NCBI RefSeq assembly: GCF_900291955.1 | Contig: NZ_OLMR01000005.1 | Location: 62,001 to 126,000, forward strand | Reading direction: 5' to 3' | Length of the DNA: 64,000 nt | DNA from: Pseudoruminococcus massiliensis | Lineage (GTDB): Bacteria > Bacillota > Clostridia > Oscillospirales > Acutalibacteraceae | Shown: positions 18,253 to 27,015 of the stretch, piece by piece | Position numbering within the stretch: the stretch's first letter is position 1 | Layout of the letters: every line of letters begins with the position of its first letter | The notes under the pieces: model-generated | Databases searched by the model: none | Seen by the model: the letters and a program-made list of their open reading frames with translations, nothing else | What the model was told of the DNA's origin: nothing | Program-made: the position numbers and the translations under genes

Positions 18253-18969
18253 ATGGACTTTAATTTTAAAGATAAATATGGAATTGATGACCTGATTAAG
18301 ATTATGGAAGTCCTCCGAAGTGAAAATGGCTGTCCTTGGGATAGGGAACAAGACCATAAGTCTATTCGCCAGAATCTTATTGAGGAAACATATGAAGTTA
18401 TCGAGGCAATCGACAATGACGATACAGAACTTCTAAAGGAAGAACTTGGAGATGCTCTCTTGCAAGTGGTTTTCCATTCAAGAATTGAGGAAGAAAAAAA
18501 TAGCTTTGATTTTTCAGATGTTGCCGATGGAATATGCAAAAAGCTGATTATTCGTCACCCTCATGTTTTTGGCAATATTACCGCAGATACACCAGAAGAA
18601 GTCCTCAAAAATTGGGACGATATTAAGATGAAAACCAAGTCCCAGACCAAAGCAAGCGAGGCTATGGATAGTGTTGCAAAATCCTTGCCAGCACTTATGA
18701 GAGCGGATAAAATTCGTTCTAAGGCTAAAAAAGCAGGTTATGCACCAAAAAGCTATGAAACTGCATATGAGGATACAGAAGAAAAGTTGAAGGCTCTTTC
18801 AAAGGTCTCTTATGACAAGGCAGAAAATAACCGTAAAATCGGTGAATTGCTTTTCTCAGTTATTAATCTTGCGGCTATGGTTGATGTAAACCCAGAAGAA
18901 TCGCTATATCGTGCCTGTGATGATTTTACAGAGAACTTTAGAAAACTCGAAGAAAATTCATCAAAGTAA
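18253..18969 (+). CDS. mazG: Nucleoside triphosphate pyrophosphohydrolase MazG
   Basis: 238 residues. The MazG motif GCPWDREQDHKSIRQNLIEE, with EETYEVIEAI and ELGDALLQVVFH metal-binding acidic residues, is in the N-terminal half. A weaker second MazG-like segment (NRKIGELLFSVINLA) is in the C-terminal half, as in Escherichia coli MazG. It hydrolyses NTPs/dNTPs to NMP and pyrophosphate, cleaning the pool of non-canonical nucleotides. Gene order mazG-hup-rqcP-yabP-yabQ parallels the Bacillus yabN-yabO-yabP-yabQ cluster. Confidence 0.95.
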   Translation: MDFNFKDKYGIDDLIKIMEVLRSENGCPWDREQDHKSIRQNLIEETYEVIEAIDNDDTELLKEELGDALLQVVFHSRIEEEKNSFDFSDVADGICKKLIIRHPHVFGNITADTPEEVLKNWDDIKMKTKSQTKASEAMDSVAKSLPALMRADKIRSKAKKAGYAPKSYETAYEDTEEKLKALSKVSYDKAENNRKIGELLFSVINLAAMVDVNPEESLYRACDDFTENFRKLEENSSK

Positions 18970-19037
18970 GGCTTAGATATATATACTCAAAAAGAAACTC
19001 ATTTCTATGAGTTCGATGAAGTAGGAGGAATATAATA

Positions 19038-19313
19038 ATGAACAAGACAGAACTTATTGCTGCTGTTGCAGAAAAAGCAGAACTCTCTAAGAAGGACGCA
19101 GAAAAAGCAGTTAATGCACTCCTCGACACAGTTGTAGAAGAAGTTGCTAAGGGTGAGAAGATTCAGCTCGTAGGCTTCGGTACATTCGAGAGAAGAGAAA
19201 GAAAAGAAAGAGAAGGCTGCAACCCACAGACAGGTGCAAAGATACCGATTCCTGCATCTATGGTTCCAGCATTCAAGGTTGGCAAGGCATTCAAGGACGC
19301 TGTCAATAAGTAA
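19038..19313 (+). CDS. hup: HU family DNA-binding protein
   Basis: 91 residues, the usual HU length. It starts [20 protein letters not shown] and carries the beta-arm signature [21 protein letters not shown]. It bends and compacts DNA as a dimer. A strong RBS (GGAGGAA) and codon choice typical of highly expressed genes fit an abundant nucleoid protein. A terminator follows 18 bp after the stop. Confidence 0.97.
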   Translation: MNKTELIAAVAEKAELSKKDAEKAVNALLDTVVEEVAKGEKIQLVGFGTFERRERKEREGCNPQTGAKIPIPASMVPAFKVGKAFKDAVNK

Positions 19314-19331
19314 TTTAAAATTCTATTCAGA

Positions 19332-19368
19332 AAATCCGACTACGCAGTGGCAGTCGGATTTCTTTATT
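19332..19368 (+). terminator. Rho-independent terminator after hup
   Basis: AAATCCGACT (19332-19341) pairs with AGTCGGATTT (19352-19361), followed by CTTTATTTAT. It overlaps the region just upstream of the rqcP RBS, so read-through probably supplies rqcP. Confidence 0.82.
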
Positions 19369-19385
19369 TATGGAGGGATAAATAT

Positions 19386-19628
19386 ATGAGATTGGATAAA
19401 TATTTAAAGGTTTCAAGAATAATCAAACGCAGAACAGTTGCCAATGAAGCTTGTGATGCGGGTAGAGTTATAGTTAATGGCAAACCGGCAAGAGCATCTT
19501 ATGATGTAAAGGTTGGTGATGTATTAGAGATAGCTCTTGGCACAAAGCCGATAAAAGCAGAGGTCGTCAGCATAAATGAATATGCCAAAAAAGAAGATGC
19601 CCCTTTGATGTATAAGATTTTAGAATAA
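19386..19628 (+). CDS. rqcP: S4-domain RNA-binding protein RqcP (YabO)
   Basis: 80 residues from ATG 19386, with GGAGGG 10 bases upstream. Earlier in-frame starts fall inside the hup terminator. It is a single S4 domain (MRLDKYLKVSRIIKRRTVAN, then GRVIVNGKPARASYDVKVGD). In Bacillus, RqcP works with RqcH on obstructed 50S subunits to add alanine tails during ribosome quality control. Position between mazG and yabP matches Bacillus yabO. A mosaic repeat starts right after the TAA and separates it from yabP. Confidence 0.88.
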   Translation: MRLDKYLKVSRIIKRRTVANEACDAGRVIVNGKPARASYDVKVGDVLEIALGTKPIKAEVVSINEYAKKEDAPLMYKILE

Positions 19629-20128
19629 GCAGCAGCGAGCCGCCGCCATCAAGACGCGGTCGGAAAATTTCCCAATGAACTACCGTTTAGCTGATTAACT
19701 TATCTAAGACACTTAAAAGTTTTGGTCAAGCTTTTTCAAAAGCTTGCGGTTTCCAAAGGCGGAGCCTTTGGTGGGTTTTAAGGGCGAAGCCCTTAACATC
19801 TCTTGCATTTAAAGGGCGGACTTTGTCCGCCCTTAATGACTAATGTTGCTAACGAGAGAAAATTAAGCGGTGGACAAAGTCCACCGCTTTAGGAGCAAAG
19901 AATGTTAAGGGCTTTGCCCTTAAAACCCATGAGGGACTCCGTCCCTCAACCCTGCGAGCCTTTAAAAAGGCTCGAGCGAAACTTTTAAGGTCTAGGGTAA
20001 AGTTTATTAGTTAATTGGTAGTTCATTGGTAAAGTTTTTGACCGCGTCAACAATCTTCTCTAATCTATCACGAGCGAGACTTGTCGAGCGATTCCGCGTC
20101 TTGACCACGGCGGCACTCCGCCTCCATT
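19629..20128. repeat. Mosaic hairpin repeat, copy 4 (between rqcP and yabP)
   Basis: This is a full two-arm copy. The left arm has CGAGCCGCCG near the rqcP stop, the CAAGCTTTTTCAAAAGCTTG hairpin, CCAAAGGCGGAGCCTTTGG, TTAAGGGCGAAGCCCTTAA and GGGCGGACTTTGTCCGCCC. After a centre with GACTAATGTTGCTAAC, the modules recur in reverse: GGTGGACAAAGTCCACC, TTAAGGGCTTTGCCCTTAA, TGAGGGACTCCGTCCCTCA, CGAGCCTTTAAAAAGGCTCG, ending with a reversed CGCGTCTTGAC module and GGCGGCACTCCGCC. About 300 bp of it is nearly identical to copy 5. Confidence 0.85.
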
Positions 20129-20129
20129 C

Positions 20130-20156
20130 ATAAATTTATGGACGAAATCATATAAT
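20130..20156 (+). promoter_or_regulatory. Probable sigma-E promoter of yabP-yabQ
   Basis: ATAAA (20130-20134), a 14-base spacer and CATATAAT (20149-20156) resemble the sigma-E pattern, as before sipL. It sits immediately after the repeat, so yabPQ can be expressed despite the interruption of the operon. Confidence 0.5.
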
Positions 20157-20188
20157 TGCTTAAGAGATGATTTCGGGAGGGCTTAGTT

Positions 20189-20470
20189 ATGCAGGAAAAT
20201 GGTAAAGCTTTGAAACGCAAGCATAACCTTATTATGGAAGATAGAAAAACACTTACTTTAACAGGCATATCCGATGTTGATAGCTTTGATGAACAAACAG
20301 TTGTGCTTATTACAGATATTGGCGAGTTGATTATAAAAGGCGATTCTTTGCAGATTAAAGGCTTTAGCGTAGAGAGTGGCGAACTTAGCCTTGAGGGAAG
20401 AATAGATTCCCTCAGCTATCAGGAAATTAACAAAAATAATGGCGGATTTTTTTCCAGACTTTTTAGATAG
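20189..20470 (+). CDS. yabP: Sporulation protein YabP
   Basis: 93 residues. It contains the YabP/YqfC-family block KHNLIMEDRKTLTLTGISDV and the GELIIKGDSLQIKGFSVESG strand-rich core. YabP is a mother-cell sporulation protein whose molecular role is not settled. It is paired with YabQ in nearly all endospore formers. RBS GGGAGGGC. yabQ begins 12 bp downstream. Confidence 0.93.
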   Translation: MQENGKALKRKHNLIMEDRKTLTLTGISDVDSFDEQTVVLITDIGELIIKGDSLQIKGFSVESGELSLEGRIDSLSYQEINKNNGGFFSRLFR

Positions 20471-20482
20471 GAGAATCTGCCT

Positions 20483-20995
20483 ATGGAGCTTACCTTAGAG
20501 GCTCAGACGCAGGCTTTTATATATTCCTGCGTTTTGGGTGTGATTCTTGCGGTGATATATACCGCTATTGGTATAATAAAAATAATATCTCCTCCAAGCA
20601 AAAAATTGTTGTTTGTTATGGATATACTATTTATGCTTGTGTGTACATTTACAACATTTTTCTATTCAGTATTGATGACTTGGGGAAATTTGCGTTATTA
20701 TGTTGTTTTTGGTGAACTAATAGGCTTTTTCCTATTCTATCTTTTTGTCGGAGAGATTATTTTAAAATGCTCAAAAGCTATTACTAATTTTTTTGCAAAA
20801 ATATATTTTTTTATTACGAATCCATTCAGAATATTATTTCATAAGCTTTATTTGTTAATATCAGTTTTGTTAGCAAAACTATGGAAAAGAATAAAGCCAA
20901 GGCGTAAACCAAAAAAGAAAGTTAAAATCAGGGCAAGCTCTAAAATGCCTGAATTACCACAAAGGCCAAGGATAATGGCTAAACCAAAGCTTTAA
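20483..20995 (+). CDS. yabQ: Spore cortex biosynthesis protein YabQ
   Basis: 170 residues. Hydrophobic segments lie near 10-32, 42-60 and 70-92, with a possible further one near 105-125. A very basic C-terminal tail follows (KRIKPRRKPKKKVKIRASSK). It opens LEAQTQAFIYSCVLGVILAV, typical of YabQ. It is a membrane protein needed for cortex formation in Bacillus. The usual next gene, divIC/ftsB, is not here; mntP follows instead. Confidence 0.92.
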   Translation: MELTLEAQTQAFIYSCVLGVILAVIYTAIGIIKIISPPSKKLLFVMDILFMLVCTFTTFFYSVLMTWGNLRYYVVFGELIGFFLFYLFVGEIILKCSKAITNFFAKIYFFITNPFRILFHKLYLLISVLLAKLWKRIKPRRKPKKKVKIRASSKMPELPQRPRIMAKPKL

Positions 20996-21015
20996 AAATT
21001 TGAGGAGTAATTTAT

Positions 21016-21621
21016 ATGGATTATATTGCAGTTATAGGCATTGCCGTAGGTCTTGCGATGGACGCATTCGCAGTATCTGTAACAAATGGAGCTATTGTAA
21101 AGAACTTTAAGCCAAGCTTTGCTATAAAGATTGCAGCAGCATTCGGAATCTTTCAATTTATGATGCCAGTTATTGGTTGGATAGTTGGTAAGGCTGGACA
21201 ACAGCTCATAGAGAGCGTTGACCACTACATAGCCTTTATACTTCTTTTGCTTATTGGTGGAAATATGCTTATTGAGGCGATTAAGGATAGAATTAAGGAA
21301 TATAAGGGCGAAGAAGTTCAAAAAAAGGACAATAAAACCGCCACATCAACAAAGACACTTTTGCTTATGGCTGTTGCTACAAGTATAGATGCACTCGCAA
21401 CAGGAGTTATTTTGCCATCAGCAGTAGGGGCAAGCACCATAATGCTTATGCTGGTAGCTGTTTTGATGATAGGTGTCATAACCTTTGTAATTTCTTTTGC
21501 TGGAGTATATTTAGGCAAAAAATTCGGTTCATTGCTTTCAAATAAAGCAGAAATTCTTGGCGGAATAGTTCTCATAGGAATAGGCACAAAGATTTTGATT
21601 GAGCATTTGTTCTTTATGTAA
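21016..21621 (+). CDS. mntP: Manganese efflux pump MntP
   Basis: 201 residues with six predicted membrane helices in two inverted halves. The acidic transmembrane motifs AVGLAMDAFAVSV (N-half) and VATSIDALATGVILP (C-half) are the MntP signature. It exports Mn(II) to prevent manganese toxicity. In many bacteria it is under a yybP-ykoY riboswitch; only 20 bp separate it from yabQ here and no such element is present. RBS GAGGAG. Confidence 0.95.
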   Translation: MDYIAVIGIAVGLAMDAFAVSVTNGAIVKNFKPSFAIKIAAAFGIFQFMMPVIGWIVGKAGQQLIESVDHYIAFILLLLIGGNMLIEAIKDRIKEYKGEEVQKKDNKTATSTKTLLLMAVATSIDALATGVILPSAVGASTIMLMLVAVLMIGVITFVISFAGVYLGKKFGSLLSNKAEILGGIVLIGIGTKILIEHLFFM

Positions 21622-21950
21622 TTAGCTAAAGCACTTCCCATAAGACACTTAAAAGTTTTGGTCAAGCTTTTTCAAAAGCTTGCGGTTTCCAAAGGCGGAG
21701 CCTTTGGTGGGTTTTAAGGGCGAAGCCCTTAACATCTCTTGCATTTTAAGGGCGGACTTTGTCCGCCCTTAATGACTAATGTTGCTGACAAAAGAAATTA
21801 AACGGCGGACAAAGTCCGCCGTTTAGAGAGCAAAGAATGTTAAGGGCTTCGCCCTTAAAACCCATGAGGGACTCCGCCCCTCAACCCTGCGAGCCTTTAA
21901 AAAGGCTCGAGCGAAATTTTTAATTGTCTTAGGAAAATCTGTTAGTAAGC
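21622..21950. repeat. Mosaic hairpin repeat, copy 5 (between mntP and yunB)
   Basis: This is a two-arm copy nearly identical over about 300 bp to copy 4 and in the same orientation, 1.94 kb away. Left arm: CCAAAGGCGGAGCCTTTGG, TTAAGGGCGAAGCCCTTAA, GGGCGGACTTTGTCCGCCC. Right arm: GGCGGACAAAGTCCGCC, TTAAGGGCTTCGCCCTTAA, GAGGGACTCCGCCCCTC (one mismatch) and CGAGCCTTTAAAAAGGCTCG. The flank has the recurrent TTAGCTAA word immediately after the mntP stop. Confidence 0.85.
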
Positions 21951-21963
21951 AGTAACATAAGAC

Positions 21964-21998
21964 AAAGCCTCTGTGTATAATGGCACAGGGGCTTTTTT
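21964..21998 (+). terminator. Terminator-like hairpin ending at the yunB start codon
   Basis: A 12-bp stem with one imperfect pair (21964-21975 with 21984-21995) has an 8-base loop and a T run ending at the base before the yunB ATG. Its 3' arm holds the only RBS-like bases (CAGGGG). It could both terminate upstream transcription and hide the yunB ribosome site. Confidence 0.6.
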
Positions 21999-22646
21999 AT
22001 GACTGTTGCAGCTATTAAAAAAAGACGAAGATTAAAACGCTGGCTTATTATTGTGCTTGTTATATTATTATTGTTTCTTATTTTTCTCGAAATTCGTGTC
22101 AGACCAACAGTTTCGGCTATTGCGATTGTTCAAGGAAAAAGACTTTGCACAGAAGTAATAAATGAAGCCGTTTCAGAGGTTATGGACGAATTGGAGCTTT
22201 CCTATGAAAAGCTTGCCGAAACTACACGAGCGGAAAATGGTTCTGTACTCGAAATCGCAACAAATATGGCAAATGTCAATAAGCTAAAAACCGAAGTCAG
22301 CCTTAGAGTGGGTGAAAAGCTTGAGGATATAAAAAGCCGTAGAATTGATGTTCCAATGGGAACTCTTATGGGACTTAATTTATTATATATGCGTGGACCT
22401 GATATTCCTTTACATATCTCTATGTCAGGTAGCACAGAAACAGACTTCGTTTCAGAATTTGAAAGTGGTGGCATTAACCAAACTGTACACAAGCTTTCAC
22501 TTACTATAACAACTGATATGACGGTTTTAGTTCCGCCAGTAAGTGAAAATACAAGCGTGACAACAACTGTCGTAATTGCAGAAACTATAATTGTCGGTGA
22601 AGTTCCGAATTATGCTCTTTATGGAGGTGCAAAAAATATTGCATAA
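21999..22646 (+). CDS. yunB: Sporulation protein YunB
   Basis: 215 residues. A basic N-terminus and one membrane helix (about 14-32) are followed by the YunB core (ELSYEKLAETTRAENGSVLE, then IDVPMGTLMGLNLLYMRGP). YunB is a sigma-E-controlled sporulation protein of unknown biochemical role. The start at 21999 is the only plausible one, since no other Met precedes the membrane helix, yet it follows directly on a terminator-like hairpin and lacks an exposed RBS. It is not evidently part of the mntP transcript. Confidence 0.9.
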   Translation: MTVAAIKKRRRLKRWLIIVLVILLLFLIFLEIRVRPTVSAIAIVQGKRLCTEVINEAVSEVMDELELSYEKLAETTRAENGSVLEIATNMANVNKLKTEVSLRVGEKLEDIKSRRIDVPMGTLMGLNLLYMRGPDIPLHISMSGSTETDFVSEFESGGINQTVHKLSLTITTDMTVLVPPVSENTSVTTTVVIAETIIVGEVPNYALYGGAKNIA

Positions 22647-22674
22647 TTATTGTTGGAAATTTACATAAAATCAC

Positions 22675-22703
22675 TTGTATTTATTTGTTGCTTGGTGTAA
22701 AAT
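22675..22703 (+). promoter_or_regulatory. Likely promoter of the GH13 gene
   Basis: TTGTAT (22675-22680), a 17-base spacer and TAAAAT (22698-22703), 55 bp upstream of the start codon. Confidence 0.5.
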
Positions 22704-22757
22704 ATAAAAAGATGATTTACAAAAATTTTTTATAAAATATTTTGGAGGAATCGACAA

Positions 22758-24041
22758 ATGGCAAGCAATACAAATAAATCACTCAAAAATAAGGTTATTT
22801 ATAGTGTTTATGTTCGTAATCACAGCGAAAGCGGAGATTTTAAAGGAGTTATGAAAGACCTCGATAGAATTAAGCTTCTTGGGGTTGATTATATTTGGTT
22901 TATGCCTATCCACCCAATAGGTGAGGTTAATAAAAAGGGTGAGCTGGGCTGTCCTTATTCTATAAGTGACTATCGTGCAGTTAATCCTGAATATGGCACT
23001 ATGGAAGATTTCAAGGAGCTTGTTTCAGCCATTCACGAAAAGGGTATGAAGTGTATGATTGATGTTGTTTATAATCATACCTCGCATGAATCAGTTCTTA
23101 GCAAGGAACACCCTGAGTTTTTCTATAAAAAGCCTGACGGTAGGTTCGGCAACAAGGTTGGCGACTGGACAGATGTTATAGACCTCGATTATACAAACAA
23201 AGATCTTTGGGATTATCAGCTTGAAACCCTCAAGATGTGGGCAAAAATTGTAGATGGTTTCCGTTGTGATGTTGCTTCCTTAGTGCCGATTGAATTCTGG
23301 AATCGTGCAAGAAAAGAGGTCGCAGAGGTAAATCCTGATTGCCTATGGCTTGCCGAATCCGTTGAATATGGCTTGATTAAATATGCTCGTGATACAGGCT
23401 TTAACTGTCTTTCGGATTCGGAGCTTTATCAGGCATTTGATATACTCTATGATTATGATGTTTACCCAAAGTATCTTGCATATGTTGACGGAGAAATTCC
23501 TCTCAGCGAATATATAAATGCACTTAATCAGCAAGAGTACATTTATCCTGAAAACTATATAAAGCTCCGTTGTCTTGAAAATCACGATAGAGCAAGAGCA
23601 AAAAAGCTTGTCGTTACTGAACAAGAGGTTATCAATTATACAGCGTTTATGTATATGCTAAAGGGTACAGTTCTGCTTTATGCAGGTCAGGAAACAGAAA
23701 ATACCAATACACCGAGCCTTTTTGATTACGATAAGGTCGATTGGAACACAGGCTTTGACCTTACACCAATTTTGCATAACCTTTATCGTGTAAAGCAAAG
23801 TGAGGTTATAACAAACGGTAAATATGAGCTTAAAGCATATGACAGTGAAAATGCTGTAACTATTACATATAAGTCAGATAAGGGCATTGTTTTCGGTGCG
23901 TTTAGTATGAGATGCTATGAGTGTATAGTTGAGGCAGAGGTTCCGGACGGCGAATATAAAAATAAAATCAATGGCAAGACAGTTTTCGTCAAGAATGGCG
24001 AAATCGAACTTGATGGTTTCCCTGTAATTATAGAGTGCTAA
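22758..24041 (+). CDS. Alpha-amylase family (GH13) glycoside hydrolase
   Basis: 427 residues with no signal peptide, so it is cytoplasmic. The GH13 motifs are in order: DVVYNH (I), GFRCDVAS with the nucleophile Asp (II), LWLAES with the acid/base Glu (III) and LENHD (IV). A short C-terminal beta domain follows (about 340-427). It probably hydrolyses imported alpha-linked maltodextrins or related oligosaccharides; the bond type cannot be fixed from motifs. RBS TTGGAGGAA. A terminator lies 15 bp after the stop, so it is monocistronic. Confidence 0.9.
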   Translation: MASNTNKSLKNKVIYSVYVRNHSESGDFKGVMKDLDRIKLLGVDYIWFMPIHPIGEVNKKGELGCPYSISDYRAVNPEYGTMEDFKELVSAIHEKGMKCMIDVVYNHTSHESVLSKEHPEFFYKKPDGRFGNKVGDWTDVIDLDYTNKDLWDYQLETLKMWAKIVDGFRCDVASLVPIEFWNRARKEVAEVNPDCLWLAESVEYGLIKYARDTGFNCLSDSELYQAFDILYDYDVYPKYLAYVDGEIPLSEYINALNQQEYIYPENYIKLRCLENHDRARAKKLVVTEQEVINYTAFMYMLKGTVLLYAGQETENTNTPSLFDYDKVDWNTGFDLTPILHNLYRVKQSEVITNGKYELKAYDSENAVTITYKSDKGIVFGAFSMRCYECIVEAEVPDGEYKNKINGKTVFVKNGEIELDGFPVIIEC

Positions 24042-24056
24042 ATTATTTTAAGATTT

Positions 24057-24088
24057 AAGGTATTGCTTTCGGGCGATACCTTTTTTTC
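24057..24088 (+). terminator. Rho-independent terminator after GH13 gene
   Basis: AAGGTATTGC (24057-24066) pairs with GCGATACCTT (24073-24082, one G-T pair), followed by a run of T. Confidence 0.85.
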
Positions 24089-24136
24089 AGAAATCGACAT
24101 ATAATTCTAATATAGAAAATAACTTATATTAAAGTT

Positions 24137-24145
24137 TGGTATAAT
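24137..24145 (+). promoter_or_regulatory. Extended -10 promoter before trmB
   Basis: TGGTATAAT is an extended -10 element. No good -35 is seen at 17 bases. It likely drives trmB, the lipoprotein and possibly the two-component genes. Confidence 0.5.
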
Positions 24146-24198
24146 ATTATGTGATTTTTTATTTATTTTTTACTTTTTAGAATTTGGTGATAGATTTT

Positions 24199-24915
24199 AT
24201 GAGAATAAGACATAAACCCTGGGCAAGACCTGAATTACTCGAATGTGGTTTCTATATAGATAATCCTGATGACTATAAGGGAAGATGGGCAGAGCTTTAC
24301 CCCAAAAAACAGCCATTTCATATTGAGCTTGGCTGTGGTAAGGGCGGTTTTATGGCTCAGGCAGCTTATCTTAATCGTGATATAAATTATCTTGCTATTG
24401 ATATTAAAAACGAAATGCTTGGTCTTGCAAAGCGTAATATTGTAAAAGCTTTTGAAAAGACTAACGAAAAGCCAGAAAATGTTATTTTAACTATCCATAA
24501 TATTGAGCTTGTTTCTAATATGCTTGGCAAAGAGGATTATGCAGAAAGAATTTACATAAACTTCTGTAATCCTTGGCCTCGTGGAAAGCACAAGAAACGC
24601 CGTCTTACACATACCCGCCAGCTTATACAATATAGAGATTTTCTCGTCGATGGCGGAGAGATTCATTTCAAGACAGACGATGATGAGCTTTTTGAGGAAA
24701 GCCTTGAATATTTTGCAGAATCAGGCTTTGAGATAGTATATATAACTCGTGATTTGCATAATTCAGGCTATGAACCAAATCTTATGACCGAACACGAAAA
24801 GATGTTTTCTGATGAGGGCATAAAGATAAAATTCCTTATTGCGAAAAAAGTTGAACTAAAGGAAATGCCTGTTTTAAAGAAGCCTAAGAGCGGAAAGGAA
24901 ACGATTGATGTATGA
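24199..24915 (+). CDS. trmB: tRNA (guanine-N7)-methyltransferase
   Basis: 238 residues from ATG 24199 with a weak RBS (TTTGGTGA); in-frame TTG/GTG at 24184/24187 overlap that RBS. The SAM-binding motif is [12 protein letters not shown], and the TrmB signature is [20 protein letters not shown]. It methylates G46 in the tRNA variable loop. The C-terminal tail is about 20 residues longer than usual ([19 protein letters not shown]). The last 4 bp overlap the lipoprotein start (ATGA), so the two are translationally coupled. Confidence 0.95.
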   Translation: MRIRHKPWARPELLECGFYIDNPDDYKGRWAELYPKKQPFHIELGCGKGGFMAQAAYLNRDINYLAIDIKNEMLGLAKRNIVKAFEKTNEKPENVILTIHNIELVSNMLGKEDYAERIYINFCNPWPRGKHKKRRLTHTRQLIQYRDFLVDGGEIHFKTDDDELFEESLEYFAESGFEIVYITRDLHNSGYEPNLMTEHEKMFSDEGIKIKFLIAKKVELKEMPVLKKPKSGKETIDV

Positions 24916-26285
24916 AAAAGCGGATTCTCGCTTTAATTATGGCACTGTCGGTAGCTGTGTTGTCGGGTTGTTCGGCAAGCTTTACTGACGGCGGGAATAT
25001 GATGCGTCCGCCAAGACCGACTGGTGATAAGGCGGAAATTCAAAATATAATAGAAGAAAAAGCAGGCTCAGGCTTTATATTTGTATATCCACAATCTGGA
25101 GATTATCGCTCAGCAGTAACCATGCAGGATTTAGATAATGATGGTTCTGATGAGGCTATTGCGTTATTTTCATCAGGCGGTGAAAATACAAAGCTTAATC
25201 TTATGATTATGACCAAAAAGGGAGAATCATGGGAGAGCGTTGCAAATATACAAAGTAGTGCCGCAGGTGTTGACAGAATGTTCTTTGCTGATATAAATGG
25301 TGATAGTAAGCTTGAACTTTTTATAGGCTGGACTTCTTTTGGAAGCAATGAGAAACAGATAAGTGCATATGCTTTTGATGATGAACATAACCAGATTCGT
25401 GAAATGCCAATAGACTCAACATATAATGAGCTTGCTTGTGCAGATTTTGATAATGACAATCAATCAGAGTTAATATTGCTTACTATTGCTAATAAAGATG
25501 ATGGTTCTCTTGCGAAATTTTTTAAGTATTCTACGAATGAAAAGCGTCCTATGTTGAGTTCATCTGTACCACTTGATGCTGAGCTTACAAGAATTTTAAA
25601 TGCATGTGTCGGTATGGTAGATTCTAATACAAGAGCTTTGATTATTGATGGTGAAAATCATAGCGGAACGATTTCAACACAAATTATATATTGGGATAGT
25701 AAAGAACAGGCTCTTAAAAATCCACTGAGTACAGCATTGCATACCTCTGCAAATACCAATGTATCTACAAGAACAACTCCTACTATAAGCAAAGATATAA
25801 ATAATGATGGTATAATCGAAATTCCGTCAGTAGCTACTATGCCAGCAGGAAACAAAGAAGATACCTCAACTATATGTAGTCTTACAACATGGAATCAATA
25901 TCAGCTAAAGACAAATTCATTTAAGGGTATTCTAAATATGATAATAAATTATAAGGACGGTTATTATTTCAAAATGCCTGAAAAATGGATTACAGATAAC
26001 AAAAATATTTGGCCTACCTATGTTACGGCAAGGGTTGATAATGAAAATAGAACTCTTTCAGTATATCAATGGCTTTCTGATGAAACAAACACAGGCTATA
26101 TAGGTGATAAGTTATTTACGATTTATGTCTATTCAAAAAAAGAATGGGATTCCGAAATTTCAGACGAAAAGATTTTGCTGCAAAAAACAGATAACAACTA
26201 TTATGTCGTTAAAATAGACAATTCTAAAAATAAGCTTTCCCTTAACGAGGAAGAATTAGATGAATGTTTTATGTTGATAAGCTGA
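24912..26285 (+). CDS. Lipoprotein with FG-GAP/VCBS-like Ca-binding repeats
   Basis: 457 residues. The signal peptide has lipobox LSGC (Cys20), so it is anchored outside the membrane. Asp-rich loops recur: [37 protein letters not shown] and [11 protein letters not shown]. These resemble Ca-binding FG-GAP/VCBS blades and suggest a beta-propeller-like N-terminal part of about 300 residues. The function is unknown. It overlaps trmB by 4 bp and lies 25 bp before a response regulator, so it may be a sensor accessory or a target of that two-component system. Confidence 0.75.
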   Translation: MKKRILALIMALSVAVLSGCSASFTDGGNMMRPPRPTGDKAEIQNIIEEKAGSGFIFVYPQSGDYRSAVTMQDLDNDGSDEAIALFSSGGENTKLNLMIMTKKGESWESVANIQSSAAGVDRMFFADINGDSKLELFIGWTSFGSNEKQISAYAFDDEHNQIREMPIDSTYNELACADFDNDNQSELILLTIANKDDGSLAKFFKYSTNEKRPMLSSSVPLDAELTRILNACVGMVDSNTRALIIDGENHSGTISTQIIYWDSKEQALKNPLSTALHTSANTNVSTRTTPTISKDINNDGIIEIPSVATMPAGNKEDTSTICSLTTWNQYQLKTNSFKGILNMIINYKDGYYFKMPEKWITDNKNIWPTYVTARVDNENRTLSVYQWLSDETNTGYIGDKLFTIYVYSKKEWDSEISDEKILLQKTDNNYYVVKIDNSKNKLSLNEEELDECFMLIS

Positions 26286-26310
26286 AAATTTACGAAAGGA
26301 TAGGATAGGT

Positions 26311-27012
26311 ATGAAAAATATTCTTGTTGCAGAAGACGAAACTGCCATAAGAGAATTTGTTGTAATTAACCTTGAGCGTGCAGGCTATAATGTTACAGAG
26401 GCAGATTGCGGAGAGGCTGCCCTTGAAACATACGAACAAAAGGGTGGAGATTTCGATATTGCCATTCTTGATATTATGATGCCTGGTATGGATGGGCTTC
26501 AGGTTTGCAAAGAGCTGAGAAAGAGAAACGGCTCTATCGGAATTATTATGCTCACTGCAAGAACACAGGAAATGGACAAGGTTTCAGGACTTATGCTTGG
26601 TGCTGATGACTATGTAACTAAACCGTTCAGTCCGTCAGAGCTTGTTGCAAGAGTTGATGCACTCTATCGCCGAGTTGCTATCGCAGAAATGCGTACAGAA
26701 AATAACTTCAAAGAAGAAATCAGGTCAGGCGATTTTGCTCTCAATCTCCGCAACCATACACTCACAAAGCGTGGTCAGCTTATAGACCTTACACAGGTTG
26801 AGTTTCAGATTATGGAATATTTCTTTTCAAGTCCAGGAGCGGCTCTTGATAGAGGTGATATTCTCCGTCATGTCTGGGGAGAAAACTATGTCGGTGAAGA
26901 AAAAATCGTTGATGTTAATATTCGCCGTTTGCGTATGAAAATAGAGGATAATCCGTCCTCACCAAAAAATATAGTCACCGTATGGGGACTTGGCTACAAA
27001 TGGGAGGCTTAA
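26311..27012 (+). CDS. OmpR/PhoB-family response regulator
   Basis: 233 residues. The receiver domain has acidic ED at 9-10, phospho-acceptor Asp in IAILDIMMPGMDG, Thr in IIMLTART and Lys in DDYVTKPFSPSEL. The C-terminal winged helix has NIRRLRMKIEDNP and ends NIVTVWGLGYKWEA. It is phosphorylated by the histidine kinase encoded 300 bp downstream and binds DNA. The insert of a small RHH-like gene between regulator and kinase is unusual. Confidence 0.94.
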   Translation: MKNILVAEDETAIREFVVINLERAGYNVTEADCGEAALETYEQKGGDFDIAILDIMMPGMDGLQVCKELRKRNGSIGIIMLTARTQEMDKVSGLMLGADDYVTKPFSPSELVARVDALYRRVAIAEMRTENNFKEEIRSGDFALNLRNHTLTKRGQLIDLTQVEFQIMEYFFSSPGAALDRGDILRHVWGENYVGEEKIVDVNIRRLRMKIEDNPSSPKNIVTVWGLGYKWEA

Positions 27013-27015
27013 AAT

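Noticed and set aside
20992-21321. 109-codon minus-strand frame opposite mntP
   Set aside because: Antisense to the conserved first half of MntP, with no RBS.
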